From positions 1 to 64,000 of the forward strand of contig SVBX01000006.1 in the NCBI GenBank assembly GCA_015058655.1: a stretch of 64,000 bases of DNA. Reading direction: 5' to 3'. The DNA comes from Pseudoselenomonas ruminantium. Its GTDB lineage: Bacteria > Bacillota > Negativicutes > Selenomonadales > Selenomonadaceae. The notes beneath the pieces were generated by a model. It made no database searches. It saw only the letters and a program-made list of their open reading frames with translations, and was not told the DNA's origin. Made by a program: the position numbers and the translations under genes. This document shows, piece by piece, positions 43,890 to 50,873 of this stretch (positions are counted from its first letter, which is position 1; each line of letters opens with the position of its first letter).

Positions 43890-46178
43890 ATGGATATGAG
43901 CGCTGTAGAAGCATATTTCGTATCGCCGCAGTCACATAAACCGTTTTATCTGGTAGTAGGGGATGAGGATTATAAGGATGCACTGGTAACACTGTCTAAT
44001 CGTGTTACTTCTGTATTGCGTGTTAGCAATTATTGTCGTACTCCTGATCGGATACCCAATTTGGACAAGATGAAAGATGATTTGCAGACAGCTGATGTTT
44101 CCTGTGAACACAATAGGGTGTTGGTGCTGGGATTAGGGGAATACTTGGCTTTGGAGGGAGAGGAGTATGCCAAGTCATATCTTCAATCTCTGAAAGATTT
44201 CAACCTTGGTGCTGGCAAGGCGGTTTTGCTTCTACGCGGTGTGGCAGAACAAGTCAAGTCTATCATCAAAGGTGATAGGAGGCTTAAGGAGAGTGGCCGT
44301 ATTGCCATAGCATCTGATACATATACTGCTATTTCTTTGCAACTTGCAAATCCAGAATTGGCCATATACGAGAAGCATGGTCTTAAGGCGATTATACATG
44401 CCATGGAGGATGGTGGTGCAGGCAAAATATGCGCTTCCACAGTAATGAATTTTACACATGCACTACTGTCAGTTAAACGTGTGAAGGATGCATACGAGGC
44501 AATCGTAAAACACATCTGGTTAGGGAAGGTAAACAAACAATATGGCACTGATGATACATGGGATAGGTTATTGGAGGAATTACGTAGAAATGGTTTTAAA
44601 CTAAATCATGTTTTTGAAAAACATGATATGCGTAATTTCCAGTTGGCTTATTTGCATGATTATTTGTCTCGGGATGAATATGAGGCATGGCTCTGCTATC
44701 TATACCTTTTGCTACATAAGGAAGAATATGCCGGACAATATTTAGGACTGGTCTTGGATTCTTCCTGTGGGCTTGATGAATTTAAGAAAAATCTTATATA
44801 TAGCATTGCCACCATAAGGCATACATCTCCGAAATATAAGGAATTATATAAGGAACGCAAGCGCTTGTTGTTTCAGTACACAGAGGCAGAGATGACTCCT
44901 TTTGTGTTGGAGAACAGCAGCAGAGAGGCCAGGGAAAATGTGTATGCTCTAACTGATTTGACCATGCAGGAACGCCAAGCCATAATTATCTGGATAGGAA
45001 GAAACGGGAAGCCGGATTTTCTGTCAGATGTATATCCTGATTTGGCTGACTATCTTTCTCCGTATACTTTTGACGGTGCTAGTGTAGATTCTAATCTGGC
45101 TGCGTTGTTGACCAATTATATAGAAAGCTATAAGCAACAAAAAGTGTCAAACCGCTTAGAACAATCATTTTCTGACCAAGTGGATGAGCTGGCTTTGCAG
45201 CGTATCTATAATAGGTTGCCTCATAGAGATGAATTGGTAAAAGAAAAACGCGATGATGCTACGCTTTTAGTCTGGATCGATGCGCTTGGCCTCGAATATA
45301 TTGGCTTTATCTCTAGGTTTGCCAGCAATAGGGGCTTATTTATGTCCGTGCAATTAGGCAGAGCCAGTCTGCCCACAATCACCTGCAGAAATAAATCATT
45401 CTTTGAGGAGTGGCCAGAAAAAAGCAGAACCAAGGTAGAGACGCTGGATGAAGTAAAACACAAGGAAAAAGGCGGCTTTCGCTATGGTCAGGACAGGGAT
45501 GCCGAAAAATATCCTGTATATCTGGCCAGGGAGCTTGATATTATTCGTGATGCATTGGAGCATATATCAACCGAACTTGTAGGTAGAAAGCATGAACGTG
45601 TTGTGATAGCCAGTGATCATGGAGCATCGCGTCTTGCAGTTCTTCATGGAAAAGAAGAAAAGTACCCAACTGATACGCAGGGAGAACATTCAGGACGATG
45701 CTGCAAGTTCTTTGAGGGATGCGATTTGAAGTTTGCGATTAAGGATGAAGAGGCTGGCTATATTACTCTGGCTGATTATGGTCGTTTCGCAGGCAGTCGC
45801 GCGGCAAACGTCGAAGTCCATGGAGGAGCAACGCTGGAAGAAGTCGTTGTACCTTTAATAACCTTATCACTTGCTGATAATAGTTTCAGCGTCAAAATCA
45901 CAAATGATAATATAACAGCTGATTATAAGCGTGGTATCAAGTTTAATTTGAGTCTTAGCAAATTCAGCAACGAGAATCTTGCTTTGGGCTATGATAATCA
46001 GCGGTATCTAGCACAGCGCTTAGATGATTACAACTACGAAGTAGAGATTTCTGCTATAATCAAAGCTGGCACATATTCATTAGATGCATATCTGGGAGAT
46101 AATCTTGTGGAACATCTCAGTATTGTTGTATCTGGAAAGAGTGCTATGATAAATGATGATTTTGATGATTTGTTCTAG
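43890..46178 (+). CDS. pglZ: PglZ: BREX alkaline-phosphatase-superfamily protein
   Basis: The signature BREX gene. In this 762-residue protein the alkaline-phosphatase-like core lies in the C-terminal half: the metal/nucleophile strand LLVWIDALG (about 459-467), LPTIT (about 494-498), ASDHGASR (about 574-581), and the family hallmark HGGATLEEVVVP (about 644-655). The N-terminal half is helical. PglZ is essential for BREX defence and modification, but its substrate is not settled. GTG 43881 (3 bp after GGAGG) and ATG 43890 (12 bp after it) are both possible starts; I chose ATG. It is followed by brxL after 11 bp. Confidence 0.9.
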   Translation: MDMSAVEAYFVSPQSHKPFYLVVGDEDYKDALVTLSNRVTSVLRVSNYCRTPDRIPNLDKMKDDLQTADVSCEHNRVLVLGLGEYLALEGEEYAKSYLQSLKDFNLGAGKAVLLLRGVAEQVKSIIKGDRRLKESGRIAIASDTYTAISLQLANPELAIYEKHGLKAIIHAMEDGGAGKICASTVMNFTHALLSVKRVKDAYEAIVKHIWLGKVNKQYGTDDTWDRLLEELRRNGFKLNHVFEKHDMRNFQLAYLHDYLSRDEYEAWLCYLYLLLHKEEYAGQYLGLVLDSSCGLDEFKKNLIYSIATIRHTSPKYKELYKERKRLLFQYTEAEMTPFVLENSSREARENVYALTDLTMQERQAIIIWIGRNGKPDFLSDVYPDLADYLSPYTFDGASVDSNLAALLTNYIESYKQQKVSNRLEQSFSDQVDELALQRIYNRLPHRDELVKEKRDDATLLVWIDALGLEYIGFISRFASNRGLFMSVQLGRASLPTITCRNKSFFEEWPEKSRTKVETLDEVKHKEKGGFRYGQDRDAEKYPVYLARELDIIRDALEHISTELVGRKHERVVIASDHGASRLAVLHGKEEKYPTDTQGEHSGRCCKFFEGCDLKFAIKDEEAGYITLADYGRFAGSRAANVEVHGGATLEEVVVPLITLSLADNSFSVKITNDNITADYKRGIKFNLSLSKFSNENLALGYDNQRYLAQRLDDYNYEVEISAIIKAGTYSLDAYLGDNLVEHLSIVVSGKSAMINDDFDDLF

Positions 46179-46189
46179 GAGGGGTGGGC

Positions 46190-47695
46190 GTGAGTCCTCT
46201 TGAAAAAAAGCTTAGGGGCTACTTTGATGATATGGTCGTTTATAAAGATCTGAAGCATCAGGGAAATGTATTCTCAGCACTCAGCCTGCCATCATTTATG
46301 CGCGACTGGATTTTGAGAAAGTTCGAGGACAGAGAAGATGGCACGTTCGATGCTGACAGGTTGGTAAAATTCGTCCATAAATATCTGCCAAAGAAAGATG
46401 ATTGGATTGCCATCAAGAATCGTATAGTTATAGAACGAGAAAACGTGAAGTTCCTAGCGAAAATCGCTGTAGATATTGATATAAAGACAGGCAAGGTATC
46501 ATTTGCTTTACCAGATTTTGGTCTTTCATGCAAGGATACCATCATAGAAAATGATGTATGGGATACCTGCAAGGCCGATTTGGTCGGTGCCCACGAGATT
46601 TGGGGCATGGTTGAGCTTGGATATCAGTCCCCGGATGATTTTGACTGGAGCTTTAACTATGATGCTCACCAAAGCAAATCTAAGGAAAGCAAGAAGGGAA
46701 AAATCAAGCTGACGTCGTTCAAGGCGTTTTGTCCATATAGGACGGATTTGGAGTATTTTAAGGATATCAGTAAGGAATTTGAGCCCTCAGAGTGGATAGA
46801 TGTACTTTTGGGAGCAGTTGATTATAATGCGTCTGGCTATCCTGATGAAGAAAAGAAATTAACTATGCTGACTCGATTGTTGCCATTTTTGGAAAAGCGC
46901 CTGAATCTAATCGAGCTTGCACCTAAGGGGACTGGTAAGTCATATCTGTTTGGCAGTGTAAGTCGTTTTGGCTGGCTATCCAGTGGCGGTGTTATGAGTC
47001 GTGCTAAAATGTTCTATGACCAGAACCGTCGCACGGAGGGCTTGGTAGCAGGGAATGACTTCATTACCTTGGATGAAGTGCAGACTATATCATTCACGGA
47101 TACGGACGAGATGCGCGCTGCGCTCAAAGGATACCTACAATCCGGTAAATTCACGGTTGGCAACTACGAAGGAACAGCATATGCTGGGGTAATCCTTTGC
47201 GGCAATATCAGCAAAGAAGCCATGGATGAGGATGGCTATGGTAATATGTTCCAGGAATTGCCCAAAGTGTTCCAGGAATCTGCTCTGCTTGAACGTTTTC
47301 ACGGATTCATTAAAGGATGGAATATTCCTAGGATGAATGATGATATGAAAGCCTCGGGCTGGGCACTGAATTCGGAATACTTCTGCTCAATTATGCATGA
47401 TATGCGCGATGATATGAGTTACAGGGCAGTGGTGGATGCTTTGGTTGAAGTCCCACCAGGTGCTGATACAAGAGACACTGAAGCAGTGAAAAGGATAGCG
47501 ACAGCATACCTGAAATTGTTATTTCCTTATGTACGCAAGTCTAGCGATATTTCCTCTGATACATTCAGGCATTATTGCCTGGATAGGGCAAGGAAGATGC
47601 GTGATACTATAGTGTATCAGTTAGGGTTACTGGACAAGGAATATAGCGGCAAGGATATCCCTGCATTCAAGGTTTGCGCAGATTATGATAAATGA
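46190..47695 (+). CDS. brxL: BrxL: AAA+ BREX protein lacking the Lon-like C-terminal domain
   Basis: A 501-residue BrxL. The N-terminal DNA-binding-like region is followed by an AAA+ module with Walker A APKGTGKS (residues 244-251) and Walker B-like FITLDEVQ (about 291-298), then GVILCGNIS and LLERFHGFIKGWNIPR, all features of BrxL. Type 1 BrxL proteins are nearer 680 residues and end in a Lon-protease-like domain; here the protein stops after the AAA+ helical part, so that domain is missing. Whether this is normal for type 4 I cannot tell. GTG 46190 with AGGAGGGG about 6 bp before is the best start. The next small gene starts 10 bp later. Confidence 0.88.
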   Translation: MSPLEKKLRGYFDDMVVYKDLKHQGNVFSALSLPSFMRDWILRKFEDREDGTFDADRLVKFVHKYLPKKDDWIAIKNRIVIERENVKFLAKIAVDIDIKTGKVSFALPDFGLSCKDTIIENDVWDTCKADLVGAHEIWGMVELGYQSPDDFDWSFNYDAHQSKSKESKKGKIKLTSFKAFCPYRTDLEYFKDISKEFEPSEWIDVLLGAVDYNASGYPDEEKKLTMLTRLLPFLEKRLNLIELAPKGTGKSYLFGSVSRFGWLSSGGVMSRAKMFYDQNRRTEGLVAGNDFITLDEVQTISFTDTDEMRAALKGYLQSGKFTVGNYEGTAYAGVILCGNISKEAMDEDGYGNMFQELPKVFQESALLERFHGFIKGWNIPRMNDDMKASGWALNSEYFCSIMHDMRDDMSYRAVVDALVEVPPGADTRDTEAVKRIATAYLKLLFPYVRKSSDISSDTFRHYCLDRARKMRDTIVYQLGLLDKEYSGKDIPAFKVCADYDK

Positions 47696-47705
47696 TGGTG
47701 ATGTG

Positions 47706-47900
47706 ATGACTGAATGCTATGTTTGTGGGAAAAAGAGACTGAGCAAAAACGAGGTAGGGCTTACCAAAAAACTTATGGGCAAGCGTAGCCAAAAATTCTA
47801 TTGCCTGTCGTGCTTGGCAGAAGAACTGGAAGTCACGAAGGTAGAGTTGTTGGATAAAATCGAGGAATTCAAAGATGAGGGATGCAGGCTGTTTGAATGA
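47706..47900 (+). CDS. Small zinc-ribbon protein in the BREX-like operon
   Basis: A 64-residue protein with two CxxC pairs: CYVCGKKRLSKNEVGL near the N-terminus and FYCLSCLAEEL at about 32-42. This gives a four-Cys zinc ribbon, followed by an acidic helix ending VELLDKIEEFKDEGC. Zinc ribbons of this size bind DNA, RNA or proteins; no family is recognised. An in-frame ATG at 47685 overlaps brxL by 11 bp and could also be used; ATG 47706 has a weak GGTG site. It lies between brxL and the next gene with no gap for a promoter. Confidence 0.7.
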   Translation: MTECYVCGKKRLSKNEVGLTKKLMGKRSQKFYCLSCLAEELEVTKVELLDKIEEFKDEGCRLFE

Positions 47901-47906
47901 AAGGGG

Positions 47907-48719
47907 ATGGTGGTGCTGTCTTTGTTTAAAGGAATAATATCATGTGATGAATTTGAGTTTAATTTTGAATTTAGTGAAGCTAGCAAAGATGTAGATATTG
48001 CTCATCCTGAATCATGGGCGTATGAAGTCAAAAATGAAGATAATGAAACACTGGAAATGTATATGCTTAATCAGGATAATACTAATTTTTTTGATGAAGC
48101 ATATGAATATGCTTTAGCTAGTCTTTCTGCAAAGGGAAAAGTACCTGTAGGTGATATAGATAATTTTCATAGTGTTATCAACGCTTATTTGAGTGGGAAA
48201 TTTTCTTCGATAAAACTCAAACTCGAAATTTATGATGAAAATGATGACATTATCAAACAGACATCTCTTTTTGCTCCTAGAGAGGTTGATATCTGTTACA
48301 TAAGGCCAGATGAAAACGAATTCATTGACACAGGAATGATTGCTTTTCATAGAATAGGTAAATTCTTGAAGAAGGCTAAATGGCAGTCTACTTTTGATGA
48401 ACATGATAGCAAACAGATTCTTTGGTTCGGCCTGGAGGGGGAATCTCCTATTGATTGCTGGTCTATTACCAGAGAACGCATTATGGAAGACAGGGTTATT
48501 CCATTTTGGTTCCCGGATCGCGGAATGATTGATTGGAATGAGGTCTGTCCAGATTGGAATTACGCTGTTGAAACGTGGATGTTCGGTGAGTGTGGAGAAA
48601 CAGAGCCAGATGGAGTGAAAAAGGCGATAGAAGATTGTCCTATAAAACTGAATTCAGAGGACACACCGGAAGTGCTGAGGAGTAAGTTTGAAGCATATTT
48701 TGAAGAGAAGAGGTCATAA
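47907..48719 (+). CDS. Unrecognised acidic protein in the BREX-like operon
   Basis: A 270-residue acidic protein with no family I recognise. It has alternating strand-like stretches rich in Asp/Glu/Asn (FEFNFEFSEASKDVDIA, IYDENDDIIKQTS) and Trp/Phe-rich parts (WFGLEGESPIDCW, VIPFWFPDRGMIDWNE, ETWMFGECGE). No catalytic motif, signal or membrane segment is seen. ATG 47907 touches AAGGGG; the GTG codons at 47910 or 47913 would space better, so the start is uncertain by two codons. It ends 2 bp before the cysteine desulfurase start. Negatively charged proteins of this kind in defence loci are sometimes DNA mimics, but this is only a guess. Confidence 0.6.
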   Translation: MVVLSLFKGIISCDEFEFNFEFSEASKDVDIAHPESWAYEVKNEDNETLEMYMLNQDNTNFFDEAYEYALASLSAKGKVPVGDIDNFHSVINAYLSGKFSSIKLKLEIYDENDDIIKQTSLFAPREVDICYIRPDENEFIDTGMIAFHRIGKFLKKAKWQSTFDEHDSKQILWFGLEGESPIDCWSITRERIMEDRVIPFWFPDRGMIDWNEVCPDWNYAVETWMFGECGETEPDGVKKAIEDCPIKLNSEDTPEVLRSKFEAYFEEKRS

Positions 48720-48721
48720 TA

Positions 48722-49849
48722 GTGATTTATGCAGATCATGCTGCGACTACCAAACTTCTTCCAGAAGCATTTGATGCCATGTTTCCGTTCTTGAACGATG
48801 AGTATGGTAATCCATCGCAGCCGTATAGACTTGGTGTACATGCTAAAAAAGCACTGGCCCAGGCTAGGGAAAATATTGCATCCTGCATAGGTGCAGAACC
48901 AGAAGAAATTTACTTTACATCTGGTGGATCAGAAAGTGATAACTGGGCAATAAAGTCTGTGTTGTTTCAAAGTAGTGAGCAGAAGAGAATCGTTACATCA
49001 ACAATTGAACACCATGCTGTGTTGAACTCTTGTAGTATGATGCAGCATTTAGGCGTTCCTATAACATATTTACCTGTGGATAGTCAAGGCCTTGTGCATT
49101 TAGACCATATGGCAGATGCAATACACGAGCATACTAGCTTAGTATCTATTATGTTGGCCAATAATGAAATTGGTACAATCGAACCGATTAAAGAATTGGC
49201 CGCTTTGACTCATGATAAAAAGGCCTTATTTCATACAGATGCGGTACAGGCTGTAGGTCATATACCTATTAATGTAAAGGAATTAGATGTGGATATGCTA
49301 TCTGCCTCCGCTCATAAGTTCCGTGGCCCAAAGGGTGTTGGATTCCTCTATATTAGGAAGGGAATTACATTACCTCCGTATATAAGTGGTGGAGTGCAGG
49401 AACGAGGGAAGAGAGCTGGAACTGAAAACGTTGCTGCAATTGTTGGTATGTCAGCGGCTTTAGTTCATAGCGTCAAGCATATGCGAGGACATAGCGAATG
49501 CCTGAGACAAATTGAGCAGTCATTTATATCCGCATTAACAGAGCACCAGGTTGATTTTAAGCGCAATGGCGCAAAAAATCATTTACCGGGATGTGTTAAT
49601 GTCTCATTTCGTGATAGCGATGGGGAAATGTTGATGCACCGACTAGATTTGAAAGGAATCTGCATATCTACCGGTTCTGCATGTGATTCTGTAGATACAG
49701 CGATATCCCATGTTTTGCAGGCTATCAAAGTGCCTGCCGAGTATGCTGAAGGCACGATAAGAGTAACTTTTGGCGATGAAAATTCGATAGAGGATGCCGT
49801 TGCTGTTGCTAATGAATTGAGTAAGATACTTTGTTCTAATGATGGTTGA
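48722..49849 (+). CDS. Cysteine desulfurase, IscS/NifS/DndA-type
   Basis: A 375-residue PLP enzyme that takes sulfur from cysteine onto its own catalytic Cys. Motifs are YADHAATT at the N-terminus, SGGSESDNWAIK, HHAVLNS, NNEIGTIEPI, the PLP lysine K199 in SASAHKFRGPKG, and the catalytic Cys C321 in STGSACDS. The loop around C321 is short and matches group I IscS/NifS/DndA enzymes more than SufS. The GTG 48722 start follows AAGAGG with 2 bp between it and the upstream stop. No isc or suf scaffold gene is beside it. Its position at the end of an operon with a DndC-like brxP suggests it feeds sulfur to that enzyme; that link is inferred. Confidence 0.9.
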   Translation: MIYADHAATTKLLPEAFDAMFPFLNDEYGNPSQPYRLGVHAKKALAQARENIASCIGAEPEEIYFTSGGSESDNWAIKSVLFQSSEQKRIVTSTIEHHAVLNSCSMMQHLGVPITYLPVDSQGLVHLDHMADAIHEHTSLVSIMLANNEIGTIEPIKELAALTHDKKALFHTDAVQAVGHIPINVKELDVDMLSASAHKFRGPKGVGFLYIRKGITLPPYISGGVQERGKRAGTENVAAIVGMSAALVHSVKHMRGHSECLRQIEQSFISALTEHQVDFKRNGAKNHLPGCVNVSFRDSDGEMLMHRLDLKGICISTGSACDSVDTAISHVLQAIKVPAEYAEGTIRVTFGDENSIEDAVAVANELSKILCSNDG

Positions 49850-49905
49850 TTCTGTCAGATTATGGCGTTTTCAAAATGGTGGATAAAGGACGTTAGGAGG
49901 AGGCC

Positions 49906-50097
49906 ATGCTTACAGAGAGGTAAAAAGCGCTTGTTCGTGAAGAGAATTTTGTGCATATGTATGATAAAGAGCTAGAAATGTTTTATCAGTATCTCGACTG
50001 GGCTATGGTAGCGAAGGAGATGGGGGATGACAGCAGCAAGATGCCCATAGCATCTTTCTATAAGTCAGATGAAAAGCTGAATCTGGAGGTAGAGACT
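49906..50097 (+). pseudogene. Upstream in-frame extension of the antitoxin, broken by a stop
   Basis: ATG 49906 has a very good AGGAGGAGG site, but its frame meets TAA after five codons and then continues open as YDKELEMFYQYLDWAMVAKE and MPIASFYKSDEKLNLE into the antitoxin gene. Either a longer gene was broken and only its antitoxin part is still read, or the short open frame is a leader. I cannot tell which. Confidence 0.4.
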
Positions 50098-50319
50098 ATG
50101 GTAACTTTAGAAATGACACAAGCCTTGTCAGAACTTAATCAGGCAAATTATCAAGCAGCGATGAAGTTTATTAGATATCTGCTTTCCACGCAGAGTAAGC
50201 AGGAAACGTCGGTTGTAGATACCTCCAAGCGTTTCGGTATATCTCAGGGGAACTTGCAGGTGCCAGATGATATTGATTTTTGCAATGACGAGATTGCAGA
50301 TTTATTTGGAGTAAAATGA
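50098..50319 (+). CDS. Small antitoxin partner of a PIN toxin
   Basis: A 73-residue protein directly before, and overlapping by one base, a PIN toxin. It starts with a helix (EMTQALSELNQANYQAAMKF) and ends with an acidic tail (VPDDIDFCNDEIADLF). The ending FGISQGNLQVPDDIDF matches the 'FG(I/L)xxGxxxVPEDFD' tail of antitoxins that pair with PIN toxins in Firmicutes and cyanobacteria (DUF2281-like or Phd-like). ATG 50098 has GGAGG 9 bp upstream. Confidence 0.7.
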   Translation: MVTLEMTQALSELNQANYQAAMKFIRYLLSTQSKQETSVVDTSKRFGISQGNLQVPDDIDFCNDEIADLFGVK

Positions 50320-50723
50320 TGAATATACTTTTGGATTCGCACATCCTGCTGTGGACTTTGGATGGCAGCTCACAGCTGGCAGAGAAGGGCAGAGAGCTTA
50401 TTACGGACGCGCACAATGAAATCTACTACAGTGCGGCCTCTATATGGGAACTCTCCATCAAGCACCAGTTGCATCCCAAACAAATCCGCTACCCGGCGAA
50501 AATGCTGCGCGAGCTGTGCCAGCAGGCAGGCTTTACAGAAGTACCTGTACTGGTTTCGCATGTAGAAGCAATGGAGACTTTAAGCCGTCCACAAGATGCT
50601 CCTAGGCATAAAGACCCGTTCGACAAGATTTTGATTGCCCAGGCCAAGGCTACAGGCATGATGTTTTTGACACATGATGCCATGCTGCCGTATTATGACG
50701 AGTCCTGCATTATCAAGATTTGA
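50319..50723 (+). CDS. vapC: PIN-domain toxin, VapC family
   Basis: A 134-residue PIN-domain ribonuclease toxin. The family opening is NILLDSHILLWTLDG (first acidic residue D7). SIWELSIK holds the conserved Glu, and the later acids are in HKDPFDKILIAQAKA and LTHDAML. It belongs to the group with signature 'D-x-H-x-LLW' that pairs with small antitoxins such as the one just upstream. Its start overlaps the antitoxin stop; ATG 50319 has GGAG 7 bp before it, while an ATG 3 bp earlier is closer. It has its own terminator. Confidence 0.88.
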   Translation: MNILLDSHILLWTLDGSSQLAEKGRELITDAHNEIYYSAASIWELSIKHQLHPKQIRYPAKMLRELCQQAGFTEVPVLVSHVEAMETLSRPQDAPRHKDPFDKILIAQAKATGMMFLTHDAMLPYYDESCIIKI

Positions 50724-50747
50724 GCAGGCAAGGTACAGCTAGCGATT

Positions 50748-50782
50748 AACAACCTTTCCAAAACCGGGGGAGGTTGTTTTTG
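50748..50782 (+). terminator. Intrinsic terminator after vapC
   Basis: AACAACCT (50748-50755) pairs with AGGTTGTT (50771-50778), with an inner TTCC/GGGG pairing, followed by TTTT. Confidence 0.75.
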
Positions 50783-50800
50783 ATGACATTTGTCCTTTCC

Positions 50801-50828
50801 TTGACATCAGCCCCCTGTTTGCTACAAT
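50801..50828 (+). promoter_or_regulatory. Promoter for the PF09820-type gene
   Basis: TTGACA (50801-50806) and TACAAT (50823-50828) are spaced by 16 bp. The gene start is 46 bp downstream. Confidence 0.75.
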
Positions 50829-50873
50829 TGAAGCAAAGAGAATATTCCATCATGGCAGGAAGGAGTGAGGGAT

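Noticed and set aside
35955-49849. Full dnd or ssp phosphorothioation cluster
   Set aside because: DndB, DndD, DndE or SspB, SspC, SspE are not seen; PglZ, BrxC and BrxL are, so BREX type 4 is the better frame.
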